Position numbers and translations under genes: made by a program
The notes under the pieces: generated by a model
Told to the model about the DNA's origin: nothing
What the model saw: only the letters and a program-made list of their open reading frames with translations
Database searches by the model: none
Source of the DNA: Thiotrichaceae bacterium
GTDB taxonomy: Bacteria; Pseudomonadota; Gammaproteobacteria; Beggiatoales; Beggiatoaceae
Direction of reading: 5' to 3'
Length of the DNA stretch: 51,116 nt
NCBI GenBank assembly: GCA_026991885.1
Contig: JALXAQ010000170.1
Location: 1-51,116, forward strand
Part shown: positions 24,759 to 33,603 of the stretch, piece after piece
How positions within the stretch are numbered: the stretch's first letter is position 1
Layout of the letters: every line of letters starts with the position of its first letter

Positions 24759-27560
24759 ATGATAGCACGTTTTCTTCGTAATTTGTTGTCCATCAAACCC
24801 AGTGAGCAGCAAGAAGTCTTTTACTTGTTTATGACTTTGCTGGTATTTTCCATCGGTGCCGGCTTTGCACGTAGCATTGGCATGACCTTGTTGGTTGAAA
24901 ATTTAGGCGGTGAAAAGTTGCCTTTGATGTTCATCTTCATAGATTTATCTGTGATGATGGGTTCTATAGTTTATGCCCGCTATACAAAAAAAATCAGTGG
25001 ATTGAATATATTAGGTTTTTTTCTGCTCTCTACCGCCCTTTTTTCAGTTATTGCACAACTCTTGTGTACTTTAACGACTTATTGGTGGCCTGCTCAAAAC
25101 TGGGTGTATGGATTTTTCTTTGTTGGTTTTTACTTTTTTTACATTTTAATTTCGATACACACAGGCAGCGTTGTAGCCTCTTATTTCACAGCGGTAGAAG
25201 CCAGGCGCGTCACACCCATTATCAATGCCGGTATTCCGGTTGGCGGTGCCTTGGGCGGGGGGATATTAATTGTCCTATTAAATGTTTTTCATTTTCATCC
25301 GCAACAATTAATTTTGGTATTAGCCTTGGCTTGTCTTGCTGCATTTTGGCTTGCGCGTATTATCAATGCACGTTCAAAGCCCATACGTGCTAGCAATGAA
25401 GCCCAGTTAAAGGAACAGAAAAATCCATTACACAATTTGATAGTCGCTTTTAAAAACATCATCAGTTCTAAATTGATGATCTATATGTCTTTGAGCTTAA
25501 TGTTGTTTGTGATTGGCAGCAAATTGTTGGAATATCACTATCAAACGATTATTTATTTTCAGGTTTTTCCTGATCCCACTCGACGCGCCACATTTTTTGC
25601 CACCTATGAAGTTTTTGCCAATCTGGCTTGGCTGTTTATCCAATTATTTTTGACTTCACGTATTTTGGTGAAATGGAGTGTCGGTGCCAGTAATGTGCTG
25701 TATCCTGTGCTATCGGCGATTGCTGCTTTAGCATTGTTTATCTATTTTTACGGCCAAGGTTTATTGGCAAATAGTGTTATCGTGATGTTGAGCTTGGGGA
25801 TTTTTACTCAATTCATTAATCAAGAAATGCGCGGTGCTTTGCGTACACCTGCCAATAATTTGTTATTCAATGCGATCCCCCCCGATCAGTGGGGAAATAA
25901 TAAGGCTTTTCTCAATGGCATTGTATTTCCGCTGGCAACGCTCATTGCCGGAACGTTTTTAATGACGATAACGGGGGCTGAATCCTTAATAGCACAAATT
26001 GACTGGGGTTTTTCACGAGAACAGCTCTATTATTTGTTGCCCTTGATTGCCCTGATAGTATCAATCTTAGGGATTTTCATTGCTTTGCCCCAATGGTCAC
26101 AATATGAAAAGGACATGCAAAAGAGACTTGAGGATGAATTTGTCAAAAAAATCCTGGGGCATCAGGTAAATGTTAAAGGGGGTATTAAAGAAATAAGGCG
26201 AGTGATACGTCAAAAATTAAACAGTAGCAATACTTATGATGTTATAGCGGCTTTGGATATGATCCGTATCCTGAAATTTGATCTTTTTTTCAATCAAGTC
26301 GGCAATTTGCTAATCAATAAAAAAACTCAAGATTTAAAAGTTAAAAAGCATTGTCTCCAAACATTAGCTGCGCTGTCGCGCTCTAATTCCAATTTGAAGA
26401 ATGCCCATTTGAACTATTTACTAGAGGCACTCAGGATAGAACAAAATGCTCAAGTTTTGTCGTTAATTATAAAAGCTCTGACTAAATTTAAATCGGTCAA
26501 CTTCAATCATTTGATAGAAAAACTGTTGACACATCCGCTGCCTTCTGTGTGTGTTGAAGCTTGCTTGTATTTGCATCAAAATCCAAAATATAGGCGTAAA
26601 CAATTGATTGAGAATAAAATTCTCGCACGTTTTGACAAGGCAGAATTATCGCAGAATATGCCACTTTATTTATATGCCTTGGGCGAGTTACGTTTATCGC
26701 ATTATAGTGATACGGTTTTGCCTTTTCTTGAGAGTGACAATCCCGATGTGCGCTTGGCGGCATTGAGAGCATTTATTCGTTTGCATGAAGCTCAACTTAA
26801 TACCCACAAAGCTCGCCTGCTCAAAGTGCTGGAGTCGCCGGATAATGAAATGAAAATTCTGGCTTTGCGCGCCTTGAAAAATTGTAAGCCTTTGAAATAT
26901 TGGGCACCTGTTATTCAATTGCTGGGTGCCAGAGATCGTCGCTTGGTAAAAGAAAGCCAGGAATTATTGCAACTCAATATGGGCGTGTGCAAATCCGTAC
27001 TGATTGATGCGCTGTCTTCTGATAAAATTTCAGTACAACAACGCTTTGAAATTATGTTGCTGATTTATCATTTTCTCAGTCATAAACAACAACAAGATTT
27101 GCAGAAAGGGGCAGATGAAACTTTAAGAAAATTTGTTCAAGTGAATGGTTTGTTAAAATTCTACGAATCGCTCGAACTCAACAGTAAAGCGGCTCATTTG
27201 ATAATCAAAATATTGCAAGAAATGGCTGAATACCATTTAGATCATATCCTGATTATTATCACTTTTGCGGCTAAGGAGGATAGAAATTTTTTTCAGAAGG
27301 TGAGTAATGGTCTAAAATCCACCAATCGGGCTAATCAAGGCAATGCTTTAGAGGTGCTCTCAAATGTGGGAAAAAAATCTTTGGTCAATCGCCTGCTTAA
27401 GTTTTTTGATGAACGTTTTCTCACGCTTCAATCGATCCGTCGCATTTATTTTGCTTTGTATGGTAAGCCTTTGAAAATAGATAAAAATAATTACGAGGCA
27501 CAATTACGGGCATTGAATAATGAGATGCTCGATGCTTGTTTGCTTTATATTGGCAGATAG
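24759..27560 (+). CDS. ATP/ADP-carrier-like membrane protein fused to HEAT repeats
   Basis: A 933-residue protein. Residues 1-440 hold about 12 transmembrane segments with an arrangement like the Npt/TLC nucleotide-carrier and MFS families (FYLFMTLLVFSIGAGFARSI, NAGIPVGGALGGGILIVLL, AIPPDQWGNNKAFLNGIVF). Residues about 450-930 are cytosolic helical repeats of HEAT type (for example DNPDVRLAALRAFIRLHE, DNEMKILALRALKN). Such fusions, sometimes also with a cNMP domain, occur in several Gram-negative bacteria and are uncharacterised. The preceding gene encodes just such a cNMP domain. The substrate is unknown; nucleotide exchange is only one option. Confidence 0.85.
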   Translation: MIARFLRNLLSIKPSEQQEVFYLFMTLLVFSIGAGFARSIGMTLLVENLGGEKLPLMFIFIDLSVMMGSIVYARYTKKISGLNILGFFLLSTALFSVIAQLLCTLTTYWWPAQNWVYGFFFVGFYFFYILISIHTGSVVASYFTAVEARRVTPIINAGIPVGGALGGGILIVLLNVFHFHPQQLILVLALACLAAFWLARIINARSKPIRASNEAQLKEQKNPLHNLIVAFKNIISSKLMIYMSLSLMLFVIGSKLLEYHYQTIIYFQVFPDPTRRATFFATYEVFANLAWLFIQLFLTSRILVKWSVGASNVLYPVLSAIAALALFIYFYGQGLLANSVIVMLSLGIFTQFINQEMRGALRTPANNLLFNAIPPDQWGNNKAFLNGIVFPLATLIAGTFLMTITGAESLIAQIDWGFSREQLYYLLPLIALIVSILGIFIALPQWSQYEKDMQKRLEDEFVKKILGHQVNVKGGIKEIRRVIRQKLNSSNTYDVIAALDMIRILKFDLFFNQVGNLLINKKTQDLKVKKHCLQTLAALSRSNSNLKNAHLNYLLEALRIEQNAQVLSLIIKALTKFKSVNFNHLIEKLLTHPLPSVCVEACLYLHQNPKYRRKQLIENKILARFDKAELSQNMPLYLYALGELRLSHYSDTVLPFLESDNPDVRLAALRAFIRLHEAQLNTHKARLLKVLESPDNEMKILALRALKNCKPLKYWAPVIQLLGARDRRLVKESQELLQLNMGVCKSVLIDALSSDKISVQQRFEIMLLIYHFLSHKQQQDLQKGADETLRKFVQVNGLLKFYESLELNSKAAHLIIKILQEMAEYHLDHILIIITFAAKEDRNFFQKVSNGLKSTNRANQGNALEVLSNVGKKSLVNRLLKFFDERFLTLQSIRRIYFALYGKPLKIDKNNYEAQLRALNNEMLDACLLYIGR

Positions 27561-27585
27561 CAATTAAAACGTGCCTCACTGAATA

Positions 27586-27725
27586 GTAGGCGATAAATCG
27601 CCTACGACGAACTAGTGCAGGATAGCGGAAATCCCGATACCATGACAGGGCAACCACTTCAGTAGGGGCGGGCCCCTACAAAAACAAACGATATTGTAGG
27701 GGCAATCCTTTATGGTTGCCCCTTA
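27586..27725. repeat. Cluster of GTAG-type palindromes
   Basis: Three different short palindromes in a gene-free gap: GTAGGCGATAAATCGCCTAC (27586-27605), GTAGGGGCGGGCCCCTAC (27662-27679), and GTAGGGGCAATCC...GGTTGCCCC (27696-27722). Each has the GTAG/CTAC head of REP sequences but a different stem, so they are separate families. Confidence 0.7.
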
Positions 27726-27792
27726 TGGCCTCGATACTTCGTTACATGTTTATCATACGAAGTCAGTGTTTATCAAATTGACGCCCTCCTGC

Positions 27793-28007
27793 TAGTACCT
27801 TGTCAACTTTGTTTTGACTGGTGTAGGGTGCGTCCTACGCACCTTTTTCGCGTCAGGGTGCGTGGGACGCACCCTACAAAAGAAGATTGACAAGGTACTA
27901 GTACGCTGTCAATCTTGTTTTGTAGGGTAATGTAGGGTGCGTCCTACGCACCCTTCAAAGCTTGGTGCGTGGGACGCACCCTACAAAACAATGTTGACAG
28001 AGTACTA
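27793..28007. mobile_element. Two back-to-back MITE-like elements, about 108 bp each
   Basis: Element A (27793-27900) runs TAGTACCTTGTCAA... to ...TTGACAAGGTACTA; element B (27899-28007) runs TAGTACGCTGTCAA... to ...TTGACAGAGTACTA. Inside each, GTAGGGTGCGTCCTACGCACC faces GGTGCGTGGGACGCACCCTAC, giving inverted arms of about 45 bases. CTAG occurs at 27792, 27898 and 28005, that is at each outer edge and the shared middle, suggesting CTAG as a target or duplicated site. Neither carries a reading frame. With 27561-27792 this makes 27561-28012 a repeat-only gap. Confidence 0.75.
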
Positions 28008-28012
28008 GGGTT

Positions 28013-28525
28013 CTAATCATTCGATTGTTGAGGATCATTCTCATGTTGACGACGATGCTCATCTATCAACTCTTTAACCTTATAGGGCTTAGGTAGTCCT
28101 TTAATAGCAATTTCAGCATCAGCAGTCGCAGCACTTGAAATTTCTATCGTGCCTGTATCCAAAAGCCGCTGCATAAAACGCTGGCTTATCTCCACACTCC
28201 GAATATCTGACAAAAATACTTCACGTATATTCTTGGAAAGGATACCGGTTCTAAATCTAACCCGCTCATTGGTGACAGTCAGTCTCGTATTGATGACACG
28301 CAGCCACCAAATTGCCAAAAAAACAAAGCCTATACCACCAAGAATGAGCAACATGACAGAGGCCAACTTGTTTTCTTCGGGAGAAGAAATCCATCCAAGC
28401 CCCAATGTAATATCAATCAAGTCAATACCACCGACTACCATAGCAACAAAATACAAAGTGAAAATAAAGGGTTTGTTGCGAAACATCGATGGCGTTGAGT
28501 CATATAGCTCTTTTTCTGTATTCAC
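28013..28525 (-). CDS. Bacterial PH-domain (YdbS-like) membrane protein
   Basis: A 170-residue protein with two transmembrane helices (about 20-42 and 57-78) followed by a bPH2 domain: TRLTVTNERVRFRTGILSKN, REVFLSDIRSVEISQ, and TIEISSAATADAEIAI. This is the YdbS/DUF304 pattern; these proteins sit in the inner membrane with the PH domain in the cytoplasm and their role is poorly known. Single gene downstream, on the same strand, of the response regulator, with a REP-like palindrome between. Confidence 0.85.
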   Translation of the reverse strand: MNTEKELYDSTPSMFRNKPFIFTLYFVAMVVGGIDLIDITLGLGWISSPEENKLASVMLLILGGIGFVFLAIWWLRVINTRLTVTNERVRFRTGILSKNIREVFLSDIRSVEISQRFMQRLLDTGTIEISSAATADAEIAIKGLPKPYKVKELIDEHRRQHENDPQQSND

Positions 28526-28580
28526 GTTTTTTTATCCTTTGGGGAAATTTTGTACACGACATTCTATCAAATTTATGAAA

Positions 28581-28602
28581 GGAGTCCAAGATTTATCTTG
28601 GA
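28581..28602 (+). repeat. REP-like palindrome between PH-domain and response-regulator genes
   Basis: GGAGTCCAAGATTTATC then TTGGA; the last base pair is altered (GGAA instead of GGAC). Confidence 0.75.
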
Positions 28603-28604
28603 AA

Positions 28605-29480
28605 TTATGACTTTTTTTCCTTTTTGGCTTTCAACATGCGCTTATCAGCCCTCTTTATTAATTCATCTGTAGAGAGACTACACTCTGCATTAAATTCATA
28701 AAATCCGAAACTAAAATCAATGGGTACGCCACAAATTGTTTGCTTATTTAAACTTTTACGAATCCTTTCAATCAGTTTCTCAGAATCAACCACTTTTGCT
28801 TTTGGAAAGATGATCAAAAATTCATCACCTCCCATACGAAAGAGATAATCAGAGCCCCTGATAATGCCCTTAAGAGAATTTACCACGGTTTGAATTAATT
28901 TATCACCCTTATCATGACCATGAGTATCATTAATGGTTTTCAAATTATCTATATCAACATAACAAACAATAAAACGGGAATCCTCCCTTTTAACCATCTC
29001 AATTTGTTTGGCTAAAATTTCATAAGCAAATCTGCGATTACCGATACCTGTCATTGGATCCGTTCTCGACATTTCTTCTAATCTTTCCAGTGCCTTTTTT
29101 AATTTTAGGTGGACGTTTATCCTAGCAAGCACTTCTTCTTGTATAAACGGTTTGACTATATAATCAACACCGCCAGCCTTAAAGCCTTTTATTTTATGTT
29201 GAATATCAGATAAAGCGGTAATAAATATAACGGGAATATTCTGAATGCTCTCCCGCTCCTTTATTCGCTGACAGACCGATATTCCGTCCATAATGGGCAT
29301 CATCATATCTAGCAAAATGAGATCAGGTGGGTTCGATTCTATTAAATCCAGTGCTTCGGCACCCGTTTGGACGGCAACCGTTTTGTAGCCATTTGCCTTC
29401 AGGAGATAAGCCAACAGCTCAAGAGACAACGGCTCGTCGTCCACTATTAAGATTTTTGATGGTTTGTTATTGTTTTTCAT
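28605..29480 (-). CDS. Response regulator with GGDEF diguanylate cyclase domain
   Basis: A 291-residue PleD-like protein. Receiver domain (about 8-125): acid pocket Asp14/Asp15, phosphoacceptor Asp58 in LILLDMMMP, and Lys110 in VKPF. GGDEF domain (about 135-290): YVDIDNLKTINDTHGHDKGD and an intact GGDEF at 217-221, so it should make c-di-GMP from GTP. An RxxD inhibitory site (RGSD, 208-211) lies five residues before it, allowing product feedback. No histidine kinase gene is adjacent. Contrasts with the degenerate GGDEF protein at 17865. Confidence 0.94.
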   Translation of the reverse strand: MKNNNKPSKILIVDDEPLSLELLAYLLKANGYKTVAVQTGAEALDLIESNPPDLILLDMMMPIMDGISVCQRIKERESIQNIPVIFITALSDIQHKIKGFKAGGVDYIVKPFIQEEVLARINVHLKLKKALERLEEMSRTDPMTGIGNRRFAYEILAKQIEMVKREDSRFIVCYVDIDNLKTINDTHGHDKGDKLIQTVVNSLKGIIRGSDYLFRMGGDEFLIIFPKAKVVDSEKLIERIRKSLNKQTICGVPIDFSFGFYEFNAECSLSTDELIKRADKRMLKAKKEKKS

Positions 29481-29541
29481 GTTATAAACTATCTTGGACG
29501 CCGGTTTTCTGAAATATCATAATAGCACAAAAAAATTTTAA

Positions 29542-31143
29542 GTGACAATTATAAATAAATTAAACCTATTACGCTATAACGAATTTTTCTGGTTAAGCCT
29601 GATACTCATCGCAATCACCAGCCTTTTTTTAATAACGTTGGCTATGAATCATAGCGAAGCCGAAGACTCGGTGAGGTATATTTACGAAGTGACTAAGGTG
29701 CCCTCAACTTTGAGCCTTTACGATCCCAATCATATTCTGTTCAACAGTTTCAATCGCGTTGTTTATGATTTGTGGTTATTTTTAGGCTACCAAGGTAATG
29801 CATCGCTACCCATGCAGATTAATAATGTCATTGCCGGTATTATGACATTGTTTCTCGTCTATCTCATTGCAAGGCGACTAGAAATGAGTGTCTATTTTTC
29901 TTTGCTCTGCATGGGTATGGTGAGCATGTCTTATGGTTTTTGGAGATATAGCGTTGAGGCGGAAACTTATATATTACCATTGCCATTCATTTTGTTATCT
30001 GCCCATCGCTTAATGATTATTGCTGAGAGTCGCTTTGAATATCGCCATTTTTTTTTATTAGGGCTCTTTATGGCAATGGCTACATTGTTTCACCAGCAAC
30101 ATGTCTTGCTTATTTTTATTGCACCGTTTGCCATAGGCAGACGGCTCAACAGTCTCATTCTATTTTTTTTTGTATCAGGCGCGATAATTGCAGCCGTCTA
30201 TTTTCCGGTGGGCATTTTTCTGGCTGAGCAATCTGAACTTGGGGAAATCATTAAATGGTCTCAGGGAAAAGCGGTAGATGGTTTGTGGACGCCTTGGGCT
30301 TGGACTAATCCTCTCAAGTCGATATTTGGTTTATTGCGAAGTATCTGGGGTACGCTTTTTTTATTTGGCTTTCCATGGTTTGATGTTTTAATGGCAAAAC
30401 TCTTTCCTCTCAAGCCCTTAATGGAAGAACGATTAGTCGCTCAAAGCCTTTCTACGTGGCAACTTTGGCTATCCCTTATTATGGTTGCTATCAGTTCCTT
30501 ATGTGCGGTGATCTTGACCGTTTTAGCGCGTATTGAGTTGAATCCCAGGGCGACTGGATTTTTGAGTTTTGCGGTGCCGATGCTCTGTGTTTATGCCATT
30601 TTTAATACGCTATGGGAGCCCTTAAATATAGAATTCTGGATTGCGCTATTACCTTTTATCTATTTAGTGCTGATGTTATTTATAAGAGTCACTCCGTTTT
30701 CGACAATTTTGGGTTCAACATTTGTGGTGGCACTTTTTATTGGAAATCTGCTGGGGAGTATTTTGCCACAAACTGATCGAAATACCGATTATTGTTACAT
30801 CAGTAACGAATATTTCATTCGCCATGCTCAAGCGAATGATTATATAATAACGGGAAGTGGTTATATGTGTAGTAATTATCTGTACCTATATACAGATGCG
30901 ACGCTTTTTGATGTGACCCAAATTGAGGGGATCAAGCACGAATCTTCAATCAGAAAATGGATCAATCGTATTTTAAATCACCAGCCCGGCAGAGTTTTAA
31001 TTTCATCAACCGTTTTTGATCCGCCAAACATGCGTGAGATTAATAGGCGTTCTTACGAAAAAGTGATTGAAGCATTGAAACCGCTGCGAAAATCTATGAA
31101 AAAAGTGTATGCGGATGATTTTCAGATTGTTTGGGAATTGTAA
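29542..31143 (+). CDS. Polytopic membrane protein, GT39/PMT-like glycosyltransferase candidate
   Basis: A 533-residue protein with about 10-12 transmembrane helices. Acidic residues in the first periplasmic loop (SEAEDSVRYIYEV, about 38-50) followed by DPNHILFNSFNRVVYDLW and a later NNVIAGIMTLFLVYLIARRL resemble GT-C type glycosyltransferases (ArnT/PMT superfamily). These move sugars from lipid-linked donors on the periplasmic side. The C-terminal 110 residues form a soluble domain. The GTG start at 29542 is the first in frame. Substrate unknown; single gene ending just before a REP-like palindrome. Confidence 0.65.
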   Translation: MTIINKLNLLRYNEFFWLSLILIAITSLFLITLAMNHSEAEDSVRYIYEVTKVPSTLSLYDPNHILFNSFNRVVYDLWLFLGYQGNASLPMQINNVIAGIMTLFLVYLIARRLEMSVYFSLLCMGMVSMSYGFWRYSVEAETYILPLPFILLSAHRLMIIAESRFEYRHFFLLGLFMAMATLFHQQHVLLIFIAPFAIGRRLNSLILFFFVSGAIIAAVYFPVGIFLAEQSELGEIIKWSQGKAVDGLWTPWAWTNPLKSIFGLLRSIWGTLFLFGFPWFDVLMAKLFPLKPLMEERLVAQSLSTWQLWLSLIMVAISSLCAVILTVLARIELNPRATGFLSFAVPMLCVYAIFNTLWEPLNIEFWIALLPFIYLVLMLFIRVTPFSTILGSTFVVALFIGNLLGSILPQTDRNTDYCYISNEYFIRHAQANDYIITGSGYMCSNYLYLYTDATLFDVTQIEGIKHESSIRKWINRILNHQPGRVLISSTVFDPPNMREINRRSYEKVIEALKPLRKSMKKVYADDFQIVWEL

Positions 31144-31150
31144 GCTTGTC

Positions 31151-31173
31151 GGAGTCCAAGATTTATCTTGGAC
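31151..31173 (+). repeat. REP-like palindrome upstream of the Clp-like gene
   Basis: GGAGTCCAAGATTTATC then TTGGAC and a T-run (TTTTTT). Could also act as a terminator for the preceding gene. Its TTG at 31168 opens a false extension of the next gene. Confidence 0.8.
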
Positions 31174-31221
31174 TTTTTTAAATCGCGTTTCAATTCAGAG
31201 TTTGTCTACAAGGAAATCCTA

Positions 31222-33507
31222 ATGGAAATCTACCGCTATCCCCTATTATGCTGGAAACTCACAGAAAAAGCCATTTGTGGACGATTAGTCGGCACTGACT
31301 ATGAACTGGTTAATGCCCAAATACATAAATTAGAAGCCCATTTTGCCGAACATTTGCAACGCGAATATAGCAAAAATTTATATCTACCTGATCCCATGCC
31401 GGATGCTCGCCTAAAAAAGCTAAATGTCAATGTTCGTCCCGCTTATGAAGAAGAAACCGGCATTTTTCCAGCCGGACATATTCTAAATATTCCCGTTGCG
31501 GCGGTTTATGGTAGCACAAAAGAAGGTTATGCCCAATGTTATATACCTTTATTGGATCTACATTTCTATTTTTACAAGCCAGAACAATTACGATCCTTGA
31601 TTGAGTACTTTGCCCGTGATTATTTTAATAATATGACACCTGAAGCCTTGCACCGTTACTTGATCTTGGGCGAGCCTTGGTTAGAAGAAGTCACTGTCCG
31701 TGTCAAAGCGCGTGATGTTCGTCGCGCTCAAGGGGCACAAAACAGGGAAGAAACTAAGACGCTGCAACAGGTAGCCGATAAATTTCCCCGTAAGACGAAG
31801 GGGAGCGGGATTGCCCCAGAAACGGCCTGGGAGCGCAGCGAATTGGTGGCGACTTTGATTGAGAAGTTAGAGACAGAGCGTGCCAGTGTTGTACTGATTG
31901 GTGAACAGGGGATCGGTAAGACCGCTATTTTGTTAGAGGCGGCGCGTAAATTTTTGGCCTTGACGAAAGATCATTCTCAAGGCTCTCAGTTTTTTTGGCG
32001 TACCACTCCCCAACGTATGATTGCTGGCGCACGTTATCTGGGCGAATGGCAGGAAACCTGTGAAGAACTCATGGAAGAATTGCAACGCACCGGGGATATT
32101 TTGTGGATAAATGACTTTGTACATCTCTTCGCCGTGGGTGGCGATGGACCAGAAGATTCCATTGCCGCATTTATGTTGCCTAATCTCCGTCAAGGCAGAA
32201 TACAAATCGTTAGCGAATTAACCCAGCAGGAATGGGAACGAGTGCGCCAGCGTTTACCCGGCTTTGCCGCGCATTTTCATGTCCTTTCTATTCCTAAACT
32301 GTCTAAAAAACAAATCTTTAAAATCATGCGCCTATTCACGGAATATGTACAAAAACAGTTACAGATTACGATAGAAGAATCGGCGCTCAACTTAGCATAT
32401 CGTTTACTAGACCGTTATTTGCGCTATGAAGCCTTTCCGGGGAAACTCATTAAGTTTTTGACCAGTTGCGTCAACGACGTGCATGTTCAAAACCAGAAAG
32501 TGATTGAAAATGAAAAGGTGCTGACGCAGTTTGTCCAAAAAACGGGGCTACCCACCTTTTTGTTGCGCGATGAGATTCAATTAGACACTGCTGCCCTGCA
32601 TGATTATTTTACGCAGCGCATCATTGGGCAATCTCAAGCGATTGAGCGCGTTTCTGAAGTGGTGATGCTTTTCAAGGCGGGATTGAATGATCCGAATAAA
32701 CCCATTGCTACCCTATTATTTGCTGGACCAACGGGCGTGGGCAAAACCGCCTGTGCCCGTGCGCTGGCAGCGTATTTTTTTGGACAAGGACAAACCTTAA
32801 ATCCCCTGATTCGTTTAGACATGAGCGAATTTCAACATCCCGTGCAAGTCGAACGAGTGCTGGGCGGCGGCGAGAAGCCGGGTAAATTGATTCGTGAAGT
32901 CCGAGAACGGCCATTTAGCGTGGTTTTGCTGGATGAAATTGAAAAAGCGCACCCTATTTTTTTTGATGTACTGCTGAATGTGATGGACGAGGGCATACTT
33001 GTGGACGGTAACGGGCGGGTGACGGATTTTCGCAATGTCATCCTGATTATGACCAGTAATCTCGGCGCACGTCAAAGTAAACGCATTAGCTTTGTCAAAC
33101 AACGCGAAGAGAATGAAATAGGCAGCGCGGTGCGTAGTTTTTTCCGCCCAGAGTTTTATAATCGTATTGATCAAGTCGTCACCTTTCAAGCCCTCGACGC
33201 CGCAATGGTGGCAGAGATTACCCGCAAAGAGTTAGCAGCACTCACTGAACGAGAAGGTTTTCAAGAGCGTGGACTCCATTTGACATTTACGCCAAAATTG
33301 GTTGAACATTTAGCGCAAGTCGGCTTTGAGCCAGAATACGGTGCCCGTCCGTTACAACGCACGATTGAACGCTTAGTGGTCGCCAAACTGGCCGAATTTC
33401 TCTTGCAACACCTTGAAGTTAGGGACGTTGGATTGTTGGTGGATTGGGGAGAAATGGAGGTTATTGTTAAGTCCAAAGCTAAAGCTTTGGACTCCAAAAT
33501 ACGTTGA
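31222..33507 (+). CDS. Clp-family double-AAA+ ATPase with split degeneracy
   Basis: 761 residues from ATG 31222, which has AAGGA about 8 bases upstream (the TTG at 31168 lies in a repeat). A non-Clp N-terminal domain (about 1-190) precedes two AAA+ modules. D1: Walker A GEQGIGKT (227-234); the Walker B reads ILWIND, lacking the DE pair; the arginine-finger stretch reads GFAAHFH; a pore-loop Tyr is kept (GARYLGEW, 269-276). D2: Walker A GPTGVGKT (502-509), Walker B VVLLDE (567-572), sensor TSN, FYNRID and GARP are all intact, but the segment that carries the pore GYVG in ClpA/ClpB is shortened to GGGEKPG (548-554). No ClpB middle coiled coil is seen. The last ten codons run into a REP-like palindrome. 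It is a Clp relative but not an orthodox ClpA or ClpB. Confidence 0.85.
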   Translation: MEIYRYPLLCWKLTEKAICGRLVGTDYELVNAQIHKLEAHFAEHLQREYSKNLYLPDPMPDARLKKLNVNVRPAYEEETGIFPAGHILNIPVAAVYGSTKEGYAQCYIPLLDLHFYFYKPEQLRSLIEYFARDYFNNMTPEALHRYLILGEPWLEEVTVRVKARDVRRAQGAQNREETKTLQQVADKFPRKTKGSGIAPETAWERSELVATLIEKLETERASVVLIGEQGIGKTAILLEAARKFLALTKDHSQGSQFFWRTTPQRMIAGARYLGEWQETCEELMEELQRTGDILWINDFVHLFAVGGDGPEDSIAAFMLPNLRQGRIQIVSELTQQEWERVRQRLPGFAAHFHVLSIPKLSKKQIFKIMRLFTEYVQKQLQITIEESALNLAYRLLDRYLRYEAFPGKLIKFLTSCVNDVHVQNQKVIENEKVLTQFVQKTGLPTFLLRDEIQLDTAALHDYFTQRIIGQSQAIERVSEVVMLFKAGLNDPNKPIATLLFAGPTGVGKTACARALAAYFFGQGQTLNPLIRLDMSEFQHPVQVERVLGGGEKPGKLIREVRERPFSVVLLDEIEKAHPIFFDVLLNVMDEGILVDGNGRVTDFRNVILIMTSNLGARQSKRISFVKQREENEIGSAVRSFFRPEFYNRIDQVVTFQALDAAMVAEITRKELAALTEREGFQERGLHLTFTPKLVEHLAQVGFEPEYGARPLQRTIERLVVAKLAEFLLQHLEVRDVGLLVDWGEMEVIVKSKAKALDSKIR
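33471..33495 (-). repeat. REP-like palindrome inside the 3' end of the Clp-like gene
   Basis: GTCCAAAGCTAAAGC followed by TTTGGACTCC; stem variant AAAGC/GCTTT. It encodes residues of the tail KSKAKALDSK, so the repeat has been absorbed as the last codons of the gene. Confidence 0.8.
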
Positions 33508-33603
33508 AATTATAAATTATGGACAATACCATCGCCAAAAGACCACAAAAAAAATAAGTGAAAAGAAGCATTCTATAGCGATTAAGTTTGGCAAACAGAA
33601 GGG

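Noticed and set aside
27793-28007. CRISPR array
   Set aside because: Only two units, each internally inverted and abutting, with no regular spacers or cas genes.
31168-31221. TTG 31168 as start of the Clp-like gene
   Set aside because: The codon lies in a REP-like palindrome and has no ribosome-binding site, while ATG 31222 has AAGGA.
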